Source: an uncultured Eubacteriales bacterium (GTDB taxonomy: Bacteria > Bacillota > Clostridia > Christensenellales > Aristaeellaceae). Taken from it: DNA of 64,000 nt. The notes under the pieces were generated by a model. It was not told the origin of the DNA, ran no database searches, and was given only the letters and a program-made list of their open reading frames with translations. The DNA lies in NCBI GenBank assembly GCA_902764875.1, contig CACWXP010000002.1, positions 124,001-188,000 on the forward strand. The letters run 5' to 3'. The position numbers and the translations under genes are program-made. Shown in pieces: positions 8,838 to 17,755 of this stretch. Numbering within the stretch: position 1 is the first letter of the stretch; each line of letters starts with the position of its first letter.

Positions 8838-9536
8838 CTGAAGACTTCGACACAGAAAGTGGCACGATTCGGGCTGCTGACGGCGCTGGCGCTGGTGCTG
8901 GGGCTATTGGACCGGGCGATTCCCCTGACGGCCCTGCTGGGCGGAGCCGCTCCGGGTATTAAGCTGGGGCTGGCCAACACGGTGCTGCTTTACGCGGTTT
9001 ATCTGATGGACTGGCAGAGCGCGGTTTTCCTGATGTTCACGAAGGTGCTGCTTTCCGGATTCCTGTTCGGATCGATGACCGCGATTCTTTACAGCCTGAG
9101 CGGCGGCATTTTGAGCCTGGGCGTGATGCTGGCGATCCGGAAGAGACCGGCGGCAGGCGCGCTGTGCGCTGCGGTGATGGCGGCCGTGGCGGAGACGATG
9201 CTGCTGATACAGAACCCGCATCCGAAGGGACAACGCCTGTGGTGCGTGATTCTGATCGGGATCGCCTGCATTGCCTGCATAGCGGCTTTTATTGCCATAG
9301 GGAAAGGAAAAATACGGGGCGTTCCCGGGACATCCATTGCCGGAGCCATTGCACACAACATCGGTCAGGTACTGGCGGCGAGCGCGGTTCTTCGGACGCC
9401 GCAGCTGCTGACCACCTATCTGCCGGTGCTGATCGGCGTCGGCGCTGCGGTGGGGACACTGACAGGTGTCGTTGCGGAACGGGTGTTCCGGGCCATGCAT
9501 ATCAATCCGGATAAGCCGGAGGAGAAGAGAAAATGA
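8838..9536 (+). CDS. Gx transporter / heptaprenyl-diphosphate-synthase component I family membrane protein
   Basis: 232 residues, five or six predicted helices with Gly/Ala-rich packing (LLDRAIPLTALLGGAAPGIK, TGVVAERVF). It matches the Hpre_diP_synt_I family, which is related to ECF-transporter S components; the old enzyme name is probably misleading. No ATG suits the 5' end. AAGGGGGGGG at 8821-8830 sits 7 bases before CTG at 8838, which I choose; the in-frame GTG at 8859 is 28 bases away. The gene overlaps apbE by 4 bases (ATGA), so the products are coupled. In flavin-based electron-transfer loci such proteins accompany ApbE, so a role in flavin or quinone handling is likely (inference). Confidence 0.75.
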   Translation: MKTSTQKVARFGLLTALALVLGLLDRAIPLTALLGGAAPGIKLGLANTVLLYAVYLMDWQSAVFLMFTKVLLSGFLFGSMTAILYSLSGGILSLGVMLAIRKRPAAGALCAAVMAAVAETMLLIQNPHPKGQRLWCVILIGIACIACIAAFIAIGKGKIRGVPGTSIAGAIAHNIGQVLAASAVLRTPQLLTTYLPVLIGVGAAVGTLTGVVAERVFRAMHINPDKPEEKRK

Positions 9537-10987
9537 AGAAAACAGTACGGATTCTTACCTATCTTATTGCTGCAATGATGATTCTGGCGGCATGGAGCGG
9601 CGCTGCGACAGCGGATGATCTGACGAAAGAATCGAGAGTCGGATACTATCTGGATACGGTGATCACGCTGACCGCCTATACCAACCATCCGGAGCTGCTG
9701 GACGCGGCGCTGGAACGCTGCGGAGAACTGGAGAATAAACTGAGCAGGACAATCGAAGGCAGCGACGTTTGGAGAATTAACCATGCGGAAGGGAAACCCG
9801 TCACGGTTTCTACAGAGACGATTGAGATTCTTCAGACAGCGATCCGGGTGAGCGAGATGAGCGGGGGCGCCTTTGACGTGACCATTGCGCCGGCCTCCAC
9901 GCTTTGGGACTTTACCAGCGGGGAAACGAAGATTCCGGCGACGGAAGATCTGGCGTCGGCGGCGGAAAAGATCGACTACCGGAAAATCCGGATTGACGGC
10001 AACGACGTGACGCTGGAAGACGGGATGATGATCGACCTTGGCGGCATCGCAAAGGGATACATTGCCGACACAATTAAGAAAGAGCTGGAAGAGAAAGGCA
10101 TACAGAGCGCCATCCTGAGCTTCGGCGGGAACATCGTTGCCATCGGCGTGAAACCGGACGGATCGCCTTGGAAAGTCGGGGTTCAGGATATTGACGGGGC
10201 TACGGGAGAAACCATGCTGGTTTCGCTGAATTACGGCGGATCCACCGTGACCAGCGGTATATATGAACGAGGCTTTACTCTTGACGGGGTGACTTACCAC
10301 CATATTCTGAGCAGTGAAACGGGATGGCCGGTGCAGAACGAACTGGCCTCGGTGACCATTTTCTCCGAAAGTTCCATGCTGGGGGATGCCCTGTCGACCG
10401 CCACCTTTGCGCTCGGCACGGAAAAAGGCGCAAGGCTGATCGAAAGCCTGGACGGCGTGGAAGCGCTGTTTATTGCCCGGGACAGGGCCGTGTCCGGCAC
10501 TTCCGGGGTTGAGAAATATCTGAAGGAAGGAACGGAGTTTTCGCTGATTCCCCTGAGCGCGGAGGAGCCGGAAGCGGCTGAACCGGCAGCAGCCGAAGCG
10601 GCGGCGGAAGAAACAGACGGAACGCTTACGCTGCTGATTCAGGTTCGGGAAACAGATACTGCACCGGGATACATCCTGCTGCAGGGCGCGGACAGCATCG
10701 GCTTCCTGCCGCTGCCGGAGGAAGGAGAGCGGACACAGGAAATCATTCAGACGCTGGAGGACGGGAGCGTATGGCGGAACGTGATCCGGATGACGCCGGA
10801 AGGATTCAGCATGATTGAATCCGACTGCGAAGGAAAGGACTGCATTGAAGAAGGCGAAGTGACGCTGGAAAACAGTCAGGACCGGCTGCTTTGGAACATG
10901 GTGATCTGCGCACCGCACAGGCTGACACTGAGCCTTTACACACCGGAGGAAGCGGTTGAGTTTTCCAAAACAATACTCGGGTTTTAA
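9533..10987 (+). CDS. apbE: ApbE FMN transferase fused to a NusG-II (EetA-like) domain
   Basis: Exported enzyme that covalently attaches FMN to Thr/Ser of SGAT motifs. Signal peptide or anchor 1-28. The ApbE core (about 35-340) shows MIDLGGIAKGY (166-176), HHILSSETGWP (256-266) and the Mg-binding LGDALSTA (Asp285). Alone this would be a normal ApbE. After an Ala/Glu linker (344-361) comes an extra domain, 362-480, with SDCEGKDC (Cys432, Cys437) and VICAPH (Cys459), the pattern of NusG domain II proteins such as EetA of flavin-based electron-transfer loci. A natural client, the reductase with Thr91 and Thr188, is encoded divergently at 6125-8611. The fusion is seen in the sequence; joint function is inferred. 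Confidence 0.88.
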   Translation: MKKTVRILTYLIAAMMILAAWSGAATADDLTKESRVGYYLDTVITLTAYTNHPELLDAALERCGELENKLSRTIEGSDVWRINHAEGKPVTVSTETIEILQTAIRVSEMSGGAFDVTIAPASTLWDFTSGETKIPATEDLASAAEKIDYRKIRIDGNDVTLEDGMMIDLGGIAKGYIADTIKKELEEKGIQSAILSFGGNIVAIGVKPDGSPWKVGVQDIDGATGETMLVSLNYGGSTVTSGIYERGFTLDGVTYHHILSSETGWPVQNELASVTIFSESSMLGDALSTATFALGTEKGARLIESLDGVEALFIARDRAVSGTSGVEKYLKEGTEFSLIPLSAEEPEAAEPAAAEAAAEETDGTLTLLIQVRETDTAPGYILLQGADSIGFLPLPEEGERTQEIIQTLEDGSVWRNVIRMTPEGFSMIESDCEGKDCIEEGEVTLENSQDRLLWNMVICAPHRLTLSLYTPEEAVEFSKTILGF

Positions 10988-11033
10988 CCGAAGAAATGGA
11001 GTGTTTGGCAAGAATCAGGTGTCCGCAAGGGGA

Positions 11034-11073
11034 CAAAAAAGGGCAGCCATTGCTTACAGCAGGCTGCTTTTTT
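11034..11073. terminator. Bidirectional terminator between apbE and the FAD dehydrogenase
   Basis: GCAGCC (11043-11048) pairs with GGCTGC (11062-11067). It is flanked by TTTTTT on the plus side (11068-11073) and AAAAAA (11035-11040) giving T's on the minus side. It overlaps the last codons of the minus-strand gene. Confidence 0.75.
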
Positions 11074-12646
11074 CAAGGACTTTGAGGGCGGCGGTGATGC
11101 CGTCGATGGCGGCGGAAACGATTCCGCCGGCATAACCGGCACCTTCTCCCACAGGGAAAAGACCTGCACAGTCCTCCGCTTCACCGACTTCATTCCGGGG
11201 AAGACGGACAGGAGAGGAGGAGCGGGTTTCCGGAGCGGTGAGCACCGCGTCGGGCATGGAAAAGCCGGAAAGCTGGCCATTCATTGCACGGATACCTATT
11301 TTCAGGTCATCTGCAATGAAGGCCGGGAGAACCGAACGAAGATCTGCCGGCGTGACGCCGGGACGATAGGAAGGAGTGACGCTGCCAAAGGCTTTCGTGG
11401 GCCGGTCTGCCAGAAAATCCTCCACCCGCTGGGCAGGAGCCCGGAAACCGCCGCCACCGGCAAGGAAGGAGGCTTTTTCAATCTGGCGCTGGAGCACCAT
11501 TCCGGCGAGAGGATGATCATCGCCGAAATCCTCGGTTCGGACACCGACCAGGAGGGCGGCGTTGCTGTTTTCCGCATCACGGGCATGGAAACTCATGCCA
11601 TTGACCGCGACGCCGCCGGGTTGGGAAGCGGCGGCGATCACGTGGCCGCCGGGGCACATGCAGAAAGTGTAGACACCCCTTGCATCCGGCGTATGGCAGA
11701 TGAGCTTGTAGGAAGCGGCGCCGAGCGCGGGATGGCCGGCAAAGGTCCCATACTGCGCCCGGTCGATCAGGATCCGGGGATGTTCGATCCGAACGCCCAT
11801 GGCAAAAGGCTTCTGCATCATACGGACGCCCTGGGAGAAGAGGGACTGGACGGTGTCCCGGGCGGAATGACCGATGGCCAGCAGAACCGTATCCGTGAGG
11901 AATTCTTCCCGGACATTATGATGGGACAGGATTGCGCCTTCCACATGGTTTCCGCGAAGAATCAGTTCTTCCAGACGGGTTTCAAAACGAACGATGCCAC
12001 CGAGAGAAATGATTTCATTGCGGATCGAGGCGACTACCCCCTTGAGGCGGTCGGTACCGATATGCGGGAGATGATCCACCCGAATCTCCTCCGGCGCGCC
12101 GTGGGCAACGAAGGTATCCAGAACCGTACGCAGATAGGGAGACTTAACACCGCAGGTGAGCTTTCCGTCGGAGAATGCTCCGGCACCGCCTTCACCAAAC
12201 TGCACATTCGAATCGGGATCGAGGATGCCCTCAGAAGAAAGTTTTTCGACATCCAATGCGCGGGATTCCACCGAACGGCCACGCTCGACAAGCACCGGGT
12301 TTGCTCCTGCACGGGCCAGCATCAGCGCAGCAAAGAGACCGGCAGGACCGGCGCCGACCACCAGCGGCGGAGCGGAAAAACGGGCGGAGGAAAGGGAAAG
12401 AGCAGGCGTTCCGGCAACGGGAGAGAGGAAACGGCATTTTTTCAGCAACAACGATTCATTCTTTGCCTTGAAATGCACAGAGACAACAAAATGGACGTCA
12501 TCCTTTTTTCGGGCATCCACGGAACGCTTTGCAACGCTGCAGGACAGTATTTGTTCCGGGCCAATGCCGCATTTTTTCGCAACAGCGGCGCGGAGGACCG
12601 TGTCTGAATATTCCAGGGGCAGTGAAAGATTGGCGAGGTTTAGCAT
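11054..12646 (-). CDS. FAD-dependent dehydrogenase (COG2509 family)
   Basis: 530-residue cytosolic flavoprotein. An N-terminal ferredoxin-like region of about 85 residues precedes the dinucleotide-binding fold (VVGAGPAGLFAALML). Family motifs: SNVQFGEGGAGAFSDGK and, near the end, GLFPVGEGAGYAGGI. Its substrate is unknown for the family. It starts 3 bases after truA ends, so it is the last gene of a truA operon. A shorter paralogue lies at 49746-51134, sharing the GGAGAFSDGK loop. Confidence 0.85.
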   Translation of the reverse strand: MLNLANLSLPLEYSDTVLRAAVAKKCGIGPEQILSCSVAKRSVDARKKDDVHFVVSVHFKAKNESLLLKKCRFLSPVAGTPALSLSSARFSAPPLVVGAGPAGLFAALMLARAGANPVLVERGRSVESRALDVEKLSSEGILDPDSNVQFGEGGAGAFSDGKLTCGVKSPYLRTVLDTFVAHGAPEEIRVDHLPHIGTDRLKGVVASIRNEIISLGGIVRFETRLEELILRGNHVEGAILSHHNVREEFLTDTVLLAIGHSARDTVQSLFSQGVRMMQKPFAMGVRIEHPRILIDRAQYGTFAGHPALGAASYKLICHTPDARGVYTFCMCPGGHVIAAASQPGGVAVNGMSFHARDAENSNAALLVGVRTEDFGDDHPLAGMVLQRQIEKASFLAGGGGFRAPAQRVEDFLADRPTKAFGSVTPSYRPGVTPADLRSVLPAFIADDLKIGIRAMNGQLSGFSMPDAVLTAPETRSSSPVRLPRNEVGEAEDCAGLFPVGEGAGYAGGIVSAAIDGITAALKVLEKSSLL

Positions 12647-12649
12647 GGA

Positions 12650-13477
12650 TCAGTCTCCTTCAGAACAGAAAGCGACAGCGGTACCGTCCCGGGAATCCGG
12701 CTGATGCCAACGGATGGAGGCGGGATCGGTAAAGGCCCTTTCGGGATAGCGAACCTCGGTGAGCTCCAGGCCGCAGGGCGGGGCGGTCATGCCGAGATCC
12801 AGCCGGGACAGCGAAACAAAAGCCCGGGCGAAGGCGTCCGGTGGCAGACGGTGAAGGCCGATTTCCTGCAGGGTGCCGGCAATGATCCGCACCATGTTAT
12901 AAAGAAACGCATTTCCGCTGACAACCAGGGTGAGAATGGGACCGTCGTTGAGCAACTCCGCCCGGTCAATGGTGCGCACCGTTGTGCGGGCTGTGCCGCC
13001 GGCGGCCTGGAAGGCAGCAAAATCATGGGTTCCGGGAAGAAACTCCAGAGCTTTTCGCATCGGCGGGAGATCCAACGGAACCGGTACATGCCAGTGGGTA
13101 TTCCGAAGGAGGGCGCTGCCATGGCGATTGTTAAGAATCCGGTAAGTATAAGTTTTTCCGGAAGTGAGAAAACGGGCGTGAAAATCCGGGGGAACTTCAC
13201 GGGCAGCCTGGATCCGGATATCCGACGGCAGAAGATTGTTGAGCACAAAGGGATACTTATCCGGCGGAATGCTGCAGGAAGTATCGAAATGCACCATCTG
13301 CATACGTGCATGGACGCCGGCATCCGTTCGGGAAGAACCGGTGACGGTGACCGGATGGGTACAGGCGGCCGAGAGCGCTTCTTCCAGAACCTGCTGGACA
13401 GCGAGACCGTTGATCTGGCGCTGCCAGCCGGCATAGGCGGAACCGTCATATTCCACAGAAAGGAGAATTCGCTTCAA
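12650..13477 (-). CDS. truA: tRNA pseudouridine synthase A
   Basis: Forms pseudouridine at positions 38-40 of the tRNA anticodon arm. 275 residues, the usual length. It begins KRILLSVEYDGSAYAGWQRQ and carries the catalytic aspartate in SSRTDAGVHA. It overlaps the upstream ecfT by 4 bases. Clostridia and bacilli often keep ecfA1-ecfA2-ecfT-truA together between ribosomal protein genes; here that block is followed by a FAD dehydrogenase instead of rplM-rpsI. Confidence 0.95.
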   Translation of the reverse strand: MKRILLSVEYDGSAYAGWQRQINGLAVQQVLEEALSAACTHPVTVTGSSRTDAGVHARMQMVHFDTSCSIPPDKYPFVLNNLLPSDIRIQAAREVPPDFHARFLTSGKTYTYRILNNRHGSALLRNTHWHVPVPLDLPPMRKALEFLPGTHDFAAFQAAGGTARTTVRTIDRAELLNDGPILTLVVSGNAFLYNMVRIIAGTLQEIGLHRLPPDAFARAFVSLSRLDLGMTAPPCGLELTEVRYPERAFTDPASIRWHQPDSRDGTAVAFCSEGD

Positions 13478-14292
13478 AACAGTACTCCCTTCAGGAAGAT
13501 TCCTTCCAGCACGATGAGGGCGATCAGCAGCAGAAGAATCAGCAAAGCCAGCCAGTCATTTTTCGTTGTTTTCAGAACGCGCAGCCTGGTACGGCCTTCA
13601 CCACCGTGATAGCAGCGGCTTTCCATGGCCATAGCCAGATCCCCGGCGCGGCGGAAAGCACTGACAAAAAGCGGAACCAGCAGGGGCACCATGGCCTTGG
13701 CACGAACCATCAGGTTTCCGCTTTCAAAATCGGCACCGCGGGCCATCTGGGCTTTCATGATTTTATCCGTTTCCTCGAGCAGGGTCGGGATAAAGCGCAG
13801 GGCAATGGTCATCATCATCGCCAGCTCATGGGCCGGGAAATGAATGACACGAAGGGGAGAAAGGAGAGTCTCAATACCGTCTGAAAGGGCTATAGGTGAA
13901 GTCGTGAGCGTCAGGAGCGACGTGCCCGCAACCAGGAAGACGAGGCGCAGTGAATAGAAGAGGGCCTGCATAAAACCTTCCCGATAAATACGGATAATCC
14001 AGAACGAAACCAAGAGATCCTCGCCGGGAGTGAAGAAAAGATTCAGGAGGAAAGTGATGATAATAATCATCCGAAGGGGACGAAGACCTTTCAGCAAAAG
14101 GCGGAAAGGCACATTCGACATTTTGCAGGCGAAGACCAGAAACGCGAGCAGAAGAAGGTAGCCCACGAAAGAATGGGCCATGAAGACCGCAACGATAAAG
14201 AGGATTGCCAGAATCAACTTCATGCGGGGATCCAGACGGTGGACAACGCTGTCCACGGGATAGTACTGTCCCATCGTGATGTTTTTCAGCAC
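13474..14292 (-). CDS. ecfT: ECF transporter transmembrane coupling protein
   Basis: Scaffold membrane subunit joining substrate-binding S components to the two ATPases of group II ECF vitamin/metal importers. 272 residues with at least five hydrophobic helices. Two Ala-Arg-type coupling motifs are visible: AQMARGADF and AMESRCYHGGEGRTR. Start is GTG at 14292, preceded by a GGAAGGGGG site and overlapping ecfA2 by 7 bases. No classical S component lies beside it, so it probably serves dispersed S proteins. Confidence 0.93.
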   Translation of the reverse strand: MLKNITMGQYYPVDSVVHRLDPRMKLILAILFIVAVFMAHSFVGYLLLLAFLVFACKMSNVPFRLLLKGLRPLRMIIIITFLLNLFFTPGEDLLVSFWIIRIYREGFMQALFYSLRLVFLVAGTSLLTLTTSPIALSDGIETLLSPLRVIHFPAHELAMMMTIALRFIPTLLEETDKIMKAQMARGADFESGNLMVRAKAMVPLLVPLFVSAFRRAGDLAMAMESRCYHGGEGRTRLRVLKTTKNDWLALLILLLLIALIVLEGIFLKGVLF

Positions 14293-15164
14293 GGAGCGGC
14301 GCCCCCTTCCCTTTGAGCACGCCAGAGGCGAAGCAGATGCTCCTTCAGTTCTTCGGGACGGTAAAGATTGTCGGGCAGATCAAGACCTTTTTCGCGCAGG
14401 GCGCGACAAAGGCGGGCTGCATCCGGCACGCCGAGACCGGCGGCGATCATCAAATCCTCCCGGACGAAAATCTCACGGGGCGTTCCGGTGGCAAGAATTC
14501 TCCCTTCCGCCATGACGATCAGACGGGTGGCCAGGCGGGCCATGTCATCCATGCTGTGGGAAACCATAACAATCGTAACATTATCGCGGGAGTGAAGCTC
14601 TTCCAGCATGGAAAGAATCCTGTCGCGACCGCGAGGGTCCAGCCCGGCCGTGGGTTCATCCAGAATCAGAACGGAGGGTTTCATGGCCAGCACGCCGGCG
14701 ATGGCCACGCGGCGCATCTGGCCACCGGAGAGCTCGAAGGGACTTCGTGCATTGTACTTATCGTAATCCAGATGAACGCAATCCATGGCATAACGGACGC
14801 GCTGATCGATTTCCGCTTTTGAAAGTCCCTGATTCTTCGGACCGAAAGCGATATCCTTCGCGACAGTTTCCTCAAAAAGCTGATATTCGGGATACTGGAA
14901 AACAAGGCCGATACGCTGGCGGAGGGCACGGCGGTTCACATGTTCGCCGTTCAGATCCTGTCCGTCCACAAGGATCTGGCCGGAGGTAGGCTTCAGAAGA
15001 CCGTTCAGGTGCTGAACAAGGGTGGATTTGCCGGAACCGGTATGGCCGATGATGCCGAGAAATTCACCGTCTTCGATCGTCATGCTGATATCATCCAGCG
15101 CGACGGTGCGCAGGGCGCTGCCTTCGGAATAGCAATGGGTCAGGTTGCGGATTTCGATGGACAT
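14286..15164 (-). CDS. ecfA2: ECF transporter ATPase 2
   Basis: ATP-hydrolysing subunit of the ECF importer, 292 residues. Walker A GHTGSGKST, signature LSGGQMRRVAIAG, Walker B VLILDEPTAGLD and switch VSHSMDDM are all intact. The 5' end overlaps the 3' end of ecfA1 by 25 bases and the 3' end overlaps ecfT, giving a tightly coupled A1-A2-T-truA transcript. Confidence 0.95.
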   Translation of the reverse strand: MSIEIRNLTHCYSEGSALRTVALDDISMTIEDGEFLGIIGHTGSGKSTLVQHLNGLLKPTSGQILVDGQDLNGEHVNRRALRQRIGLVFQYPEYQLFEETVAKDIAFGPKNQGLSKAEIDQRVRYAMDCVHLDYDKYNARSPFELSGGQMRRVAIAGVLAMKPSVLILDEPTAGLDPRGRDRILSMLEELHSRDNVTIVMVSHSMDDMARLATRLIVMAEGRILATGTPREIFVREDLMIAAGLGVPDAARLCRALREKGLDLPDNLYRPEELKEHLLRLWRAQREGGAAPC

Positions 15165-15997
15165 AAGACCTTTTCCACCTCCCTTGCCATATCTTCGACG
15201 GTCAGAATGCCTTTGGGCAGGGGCATACCCTCCTTGCGGAGTTCATCGGCCAACGACGTCATATGCGGAACATCCAGATGCATTTCCTTCATTTTTTCGA
15301 CGTGATCGAAGACCTCGGCCGGGGTTCCTTCCAACTCGATTTTTCCGTCGGTAATGACGAGGACACGGTCGGCCTGAGCCGCCTCCTCCATAAAATGGGT
15401 GATCCAGAGGACGGTGATGCCCTTGGTTTGATTCAGCATCCGGACCGTCTCGAGCACTTCCTTTCGGCCTGAGGGGTCAAGCATGGCGGTTGCCTCGTCG
15501 GCGATGATGACGGAAGGCTCCATGGCCAGGATGCCGGCGATAGCCACGCGCTGCTTCTGGCCGCCGGAAAGCGTGTGCGGCGCGGAATCCATATATTTTG
15601 TCATCCGAACGACAGAAAGAGCCTGTTCGATGCGGGGAATCATTTCCTCCGTTGGCACACCGAGATTTTCAAGGCCGAAGGCTACATCTTCCTTCACCAC
15701 GGTGGCAACGATCTGATTATCCGGATTCTGGAAAATCATTCCTGCACGGCGGCGGATTTCCCAGACAAGTTTTTCATCGCGGGTATCGTAGCCGCAGACA
15801 ACCACATTGCCTTTGGAGGGTATATACAGTGCATTGACCAGCTTGGCCAGGGTTGACTTTCCGGAACCGTTGTGTCCGAGAACGGCAACAAACTCGCCGG
15901 GGCGAATGGCGGCGGAAATCTCCGAAAGCGCAGGAGATGGGGCCTCTTCATAAGTGAAAGAGACATCCTGCAGGGAAACACGTGAGTCAGACAGCAT
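15140..15997 (-). CDS. ecfA1: ECF transporter ATPase 1
   Basis: Second ATPase of the ECF module, 285 residues from the ATG at 15997. I prefer this start to an ATG at 16036 because GGAGG lies 10 bases before it and the longer form would overlap the phosphoesterase. Walker A GHNGSGKST, signature LSGGQKQRVAIAG, Walker B SVIIADEATAMLD (D-E-A-T instead of D-E-P-T, as commonly seen in EcfA1) and ITHFMEEA. Heterodimer partner of the following EcfA2. Confidence 0.93.
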   Translation of the reverse strand: MLSDSRVSLQDVSFTYEEAPSPALSEISAAIRPGEFVAVLGHNGSGKSTLAKLVNALYIPSKGNVVVCGYDTRDEKLVWEIRRRAGMIFQNPDNQIVATVVKEDVAFGLENLGVPTEEMIPRIEQALSVVRMTKYMDSAPHTLSGGQKQRVAIAGILAMEPSVIIADEATAMLDPSGRKEVLETVRMLNQTKGITVLWITHFMEEAAQADRVLVITDGKIELEGTPAEVFDHVEKMKEMHLDVPHMTSLADELRKEGMPLPKGILTVEDMAREVEKVLCPSKSAT

Positions 15998-16016
15998 GAA
16001 TAAGGAACCTCCGTAA

Positions 16017-16967
16017 TCAGTAAGCAGTGACTTCAATCAAATGAATCTGGGGCGAACAAAGGAGGCGAGCCGGGAAGACGGACGTGCCGACCCCGCGGGA
16101 AACCAGGAGATCCACGCGGTTCTCGGTAAACCAACCGGAAAGATACCGGTCGGAGACGTCGTCCGCGATGCCAAGGAGACCGGAGAAGAACTGCATTTGC
16201 CCGCCGTGGGTATGACCGAAGAGACCGAGGTCAAACCAGTTCAGATCGCCATCGGCGTTCCGGGTTTGCTGCGCATCGGCGATGATGGACGGATTATGGC
16301 AAAGAAGAATGACGTAATCACGGGCGGACACCTGGGAAGAAACGGTCTTCAGATCAGGCTTTCCGGCAAGAGCATCATCCAGCCCGGCAATGCAGACAGA
16401 ACCGGAGCCGATCTGGACCTTTTCGACCTTATTGATCAGCGGTGTCACGCCGGCATTGGCCATGGCCTCGGAAAGAAGGGTGCGGTCCTGATTATCTTCG
16501 CCCCGGTCAGTTTCTCCCGGGACACCGAAAATTCCGTAGCGCGCATGAACTTTGGTCAGTTCCTGGAGCCGGCGGAAGAAAAGGATCGCACTTTCATGGT
16601 CTGTAGCGTAATCACCACCGAAAAGAACCAGATCCGGCCGGAGAGAATTGATTTTCACAATGAGATTGTTCAGATCGGTATCACTGAACCAGAAACCCCA
16701 ATGAATATCGCTGAGATAGACAATACGCAGATGATTGGCATCGGCAGGGAGATCATCCGAATGGAGAGCGACTTTATCCGTCGTGAGGATTCGGGCCTCG
16801 ATGAACGGATAAACGATCAGGGTCAGGAAGACAAGAAGGGCCAGAATGATCCAAACGCGACGGCGCCGGTTTTTGACCAGATGGCGGGAGCGCCGCACGG
16901 GAACGGACGCGGTGGAGGCGACGGCCCAGGGGGTGGAAGGCGCATGCTTTCCGCGGTATTCATTCAT
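16017..16967 (-). CDS. Membrane-anchored metallophosphoesterase (YkuE-like)
   Basis: 316 residues with a basic N-terminus and one transmembrane anchor (about 37-57), so the catalytic domain faces outside. Calcineurin-type motifs: LSDIHWG (Asp87, His89), LFGGDY (Asp119), LLCHNPSII and GLFGHTHGGQ. The usual GNHD metal/catalytic motif reads GETD (151-154), replacing Asn and His. YkuE-like enzymes act on membrane or UDP-lipid-sugar phosphates (family knowledge); activity here may be altered. A good GGAAGGAGG site precedes the start. It is 19 bases before ecfA1 and may head that operon. Confidence 0.85.
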   Translation of the reverse strand: MNEYRGKHAPSTPWAVASTASVPVRRSRHLVKNRRRRVWIILALLVFLTLIVYPFIEARILTTDKVALHSDDLPADANHLRIVYLSDIHWGFWFSDTDLNNLIVKINSLRPDLVLFGGDYATDHESAILFFRRLQELTKVHARYGIFGVPGETDRGEDNQDRTLLSEAMANAGVTPLINKVEKVQIGSGSVCIAGLDDALAGKPDLKTVSSQVSARDYVILLCHNPSIIADAQQTRNADGDLNWFDLGLFGHTHGGQMQFFSGLLGIADDVSDRYLSGWFTENRVDLLVSRGVGTSVFPARLLCSPQIHLIEVTAY

Positions 16968-17018
16968 GGCCCTGCCTCCTTCCGCCCTTCAATCAGTGAC
17001 AACCCTATTATTATACGC

Positions 17019-17642
17019 TTAAAGCGGTTGGTTTTCAAGGTCGGAACGGAGGATTGCAAATAAAGCGACATCAACATATTCGCCTTTATTCCGGATGCGC
17101 TGGCGGAGAATCCCTTCCTTTTTCATGCCGCTTTTTTCCATCACACGGCCGCTGGCCGGATTGCGCAGATCATGCTGTGCTTCCAGGCGGTTGACGGGAA
17201 GCGCAGCAAAGACGGAACGGATCACGGCACGGAGCGCTTCGGTGGCATAACCGAGATTCCAGAACGATTTTGATAAACTGTAGCCCAATTCCGCGGCACT
17301 GTTTGCTTCGGAATACCACATAAAGCCGATGGTTCCGATGACTTTGCCCGAATCCCGGAGGGTGACCGCCCAGGAAGACGGAAGACCGCGGCGGCTGAGG
17401 GAACGCATATAGCGGATATAGCTTCTGGTTTCCGAAACGGATTGGTGCGGGCCCCAAAGGACATAACGGGCCACTTCCGGATCAGAAGCATAGGAAAAGA
17501 TATCCTTTGCATCCTGACGGCGGAGGGGACGGAGGACCAGACGATCGGTTTCCAAAACGGGTAGCGACGAAAAATAAGCAGCCGGGGACATCCTGCCGTC
17601 GCCATCTGAGGCAAGGAAACGAGTCCAACGAAAGGAAAACAT
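17019..17642 (-). CDS. GNAT N-acetyltransferase (RimJ/RimL type)
   Basis: 207 residues. Opens with LETDRLVLRPLRRQDAKDIF, diagnostic of RimJ/RimL-like acetyltransferases, followed by IGTIGFMWYSEANSAAELGY and GYATEALRAV in the acetyl-CoA site region. RimJ/L enzymes acetylate ribosomal-protein N-termini, but many relatives modify other amines, so the acceptor is unknown. Start at 17642 follows AAAGGCGG; an internal ATG 17 codons later is possible. It is separated from the phosphoesterase by 51 bases. Confidence 0.85.
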   Translation of the reverse strand: MFSFRWTRFLASDGDGRMSPAAYFSSLPVLETDRLVLRPLRRQDAKDIFSYASDPEVARYVLWGPHQSVSETRSYIRYMRSLSRRGLPSSWAVTLRDSGKVIGTIGFMWYSEANSAAELGYSLSKSFWNLGYATEALRAVIRSVFAALPVNRLEAQHDLRNPASGRVMEKSGMKKEGILRQRIRNKGEYVDVALFAILRSDLENQPL

Positions 17643-17755
17643 GAAAAAACCGCCTTTCAGGGAACAAAAGCCCTAAAACGTTCGTTGATTCTTACGAAAC
17701 CCATTTTTTATTCGACAGCGGCGAAACCAACTCCTTCCGAATACGGGCAGTTCAT

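Noticed and set aside
8838-9536. Heptaprenyl diphosphate synthase enzyme
   Set aside because: The protein is an integral membrane protein without prenyl-synthase Asp-rich motifs; the name is inherited from the Pfam family.
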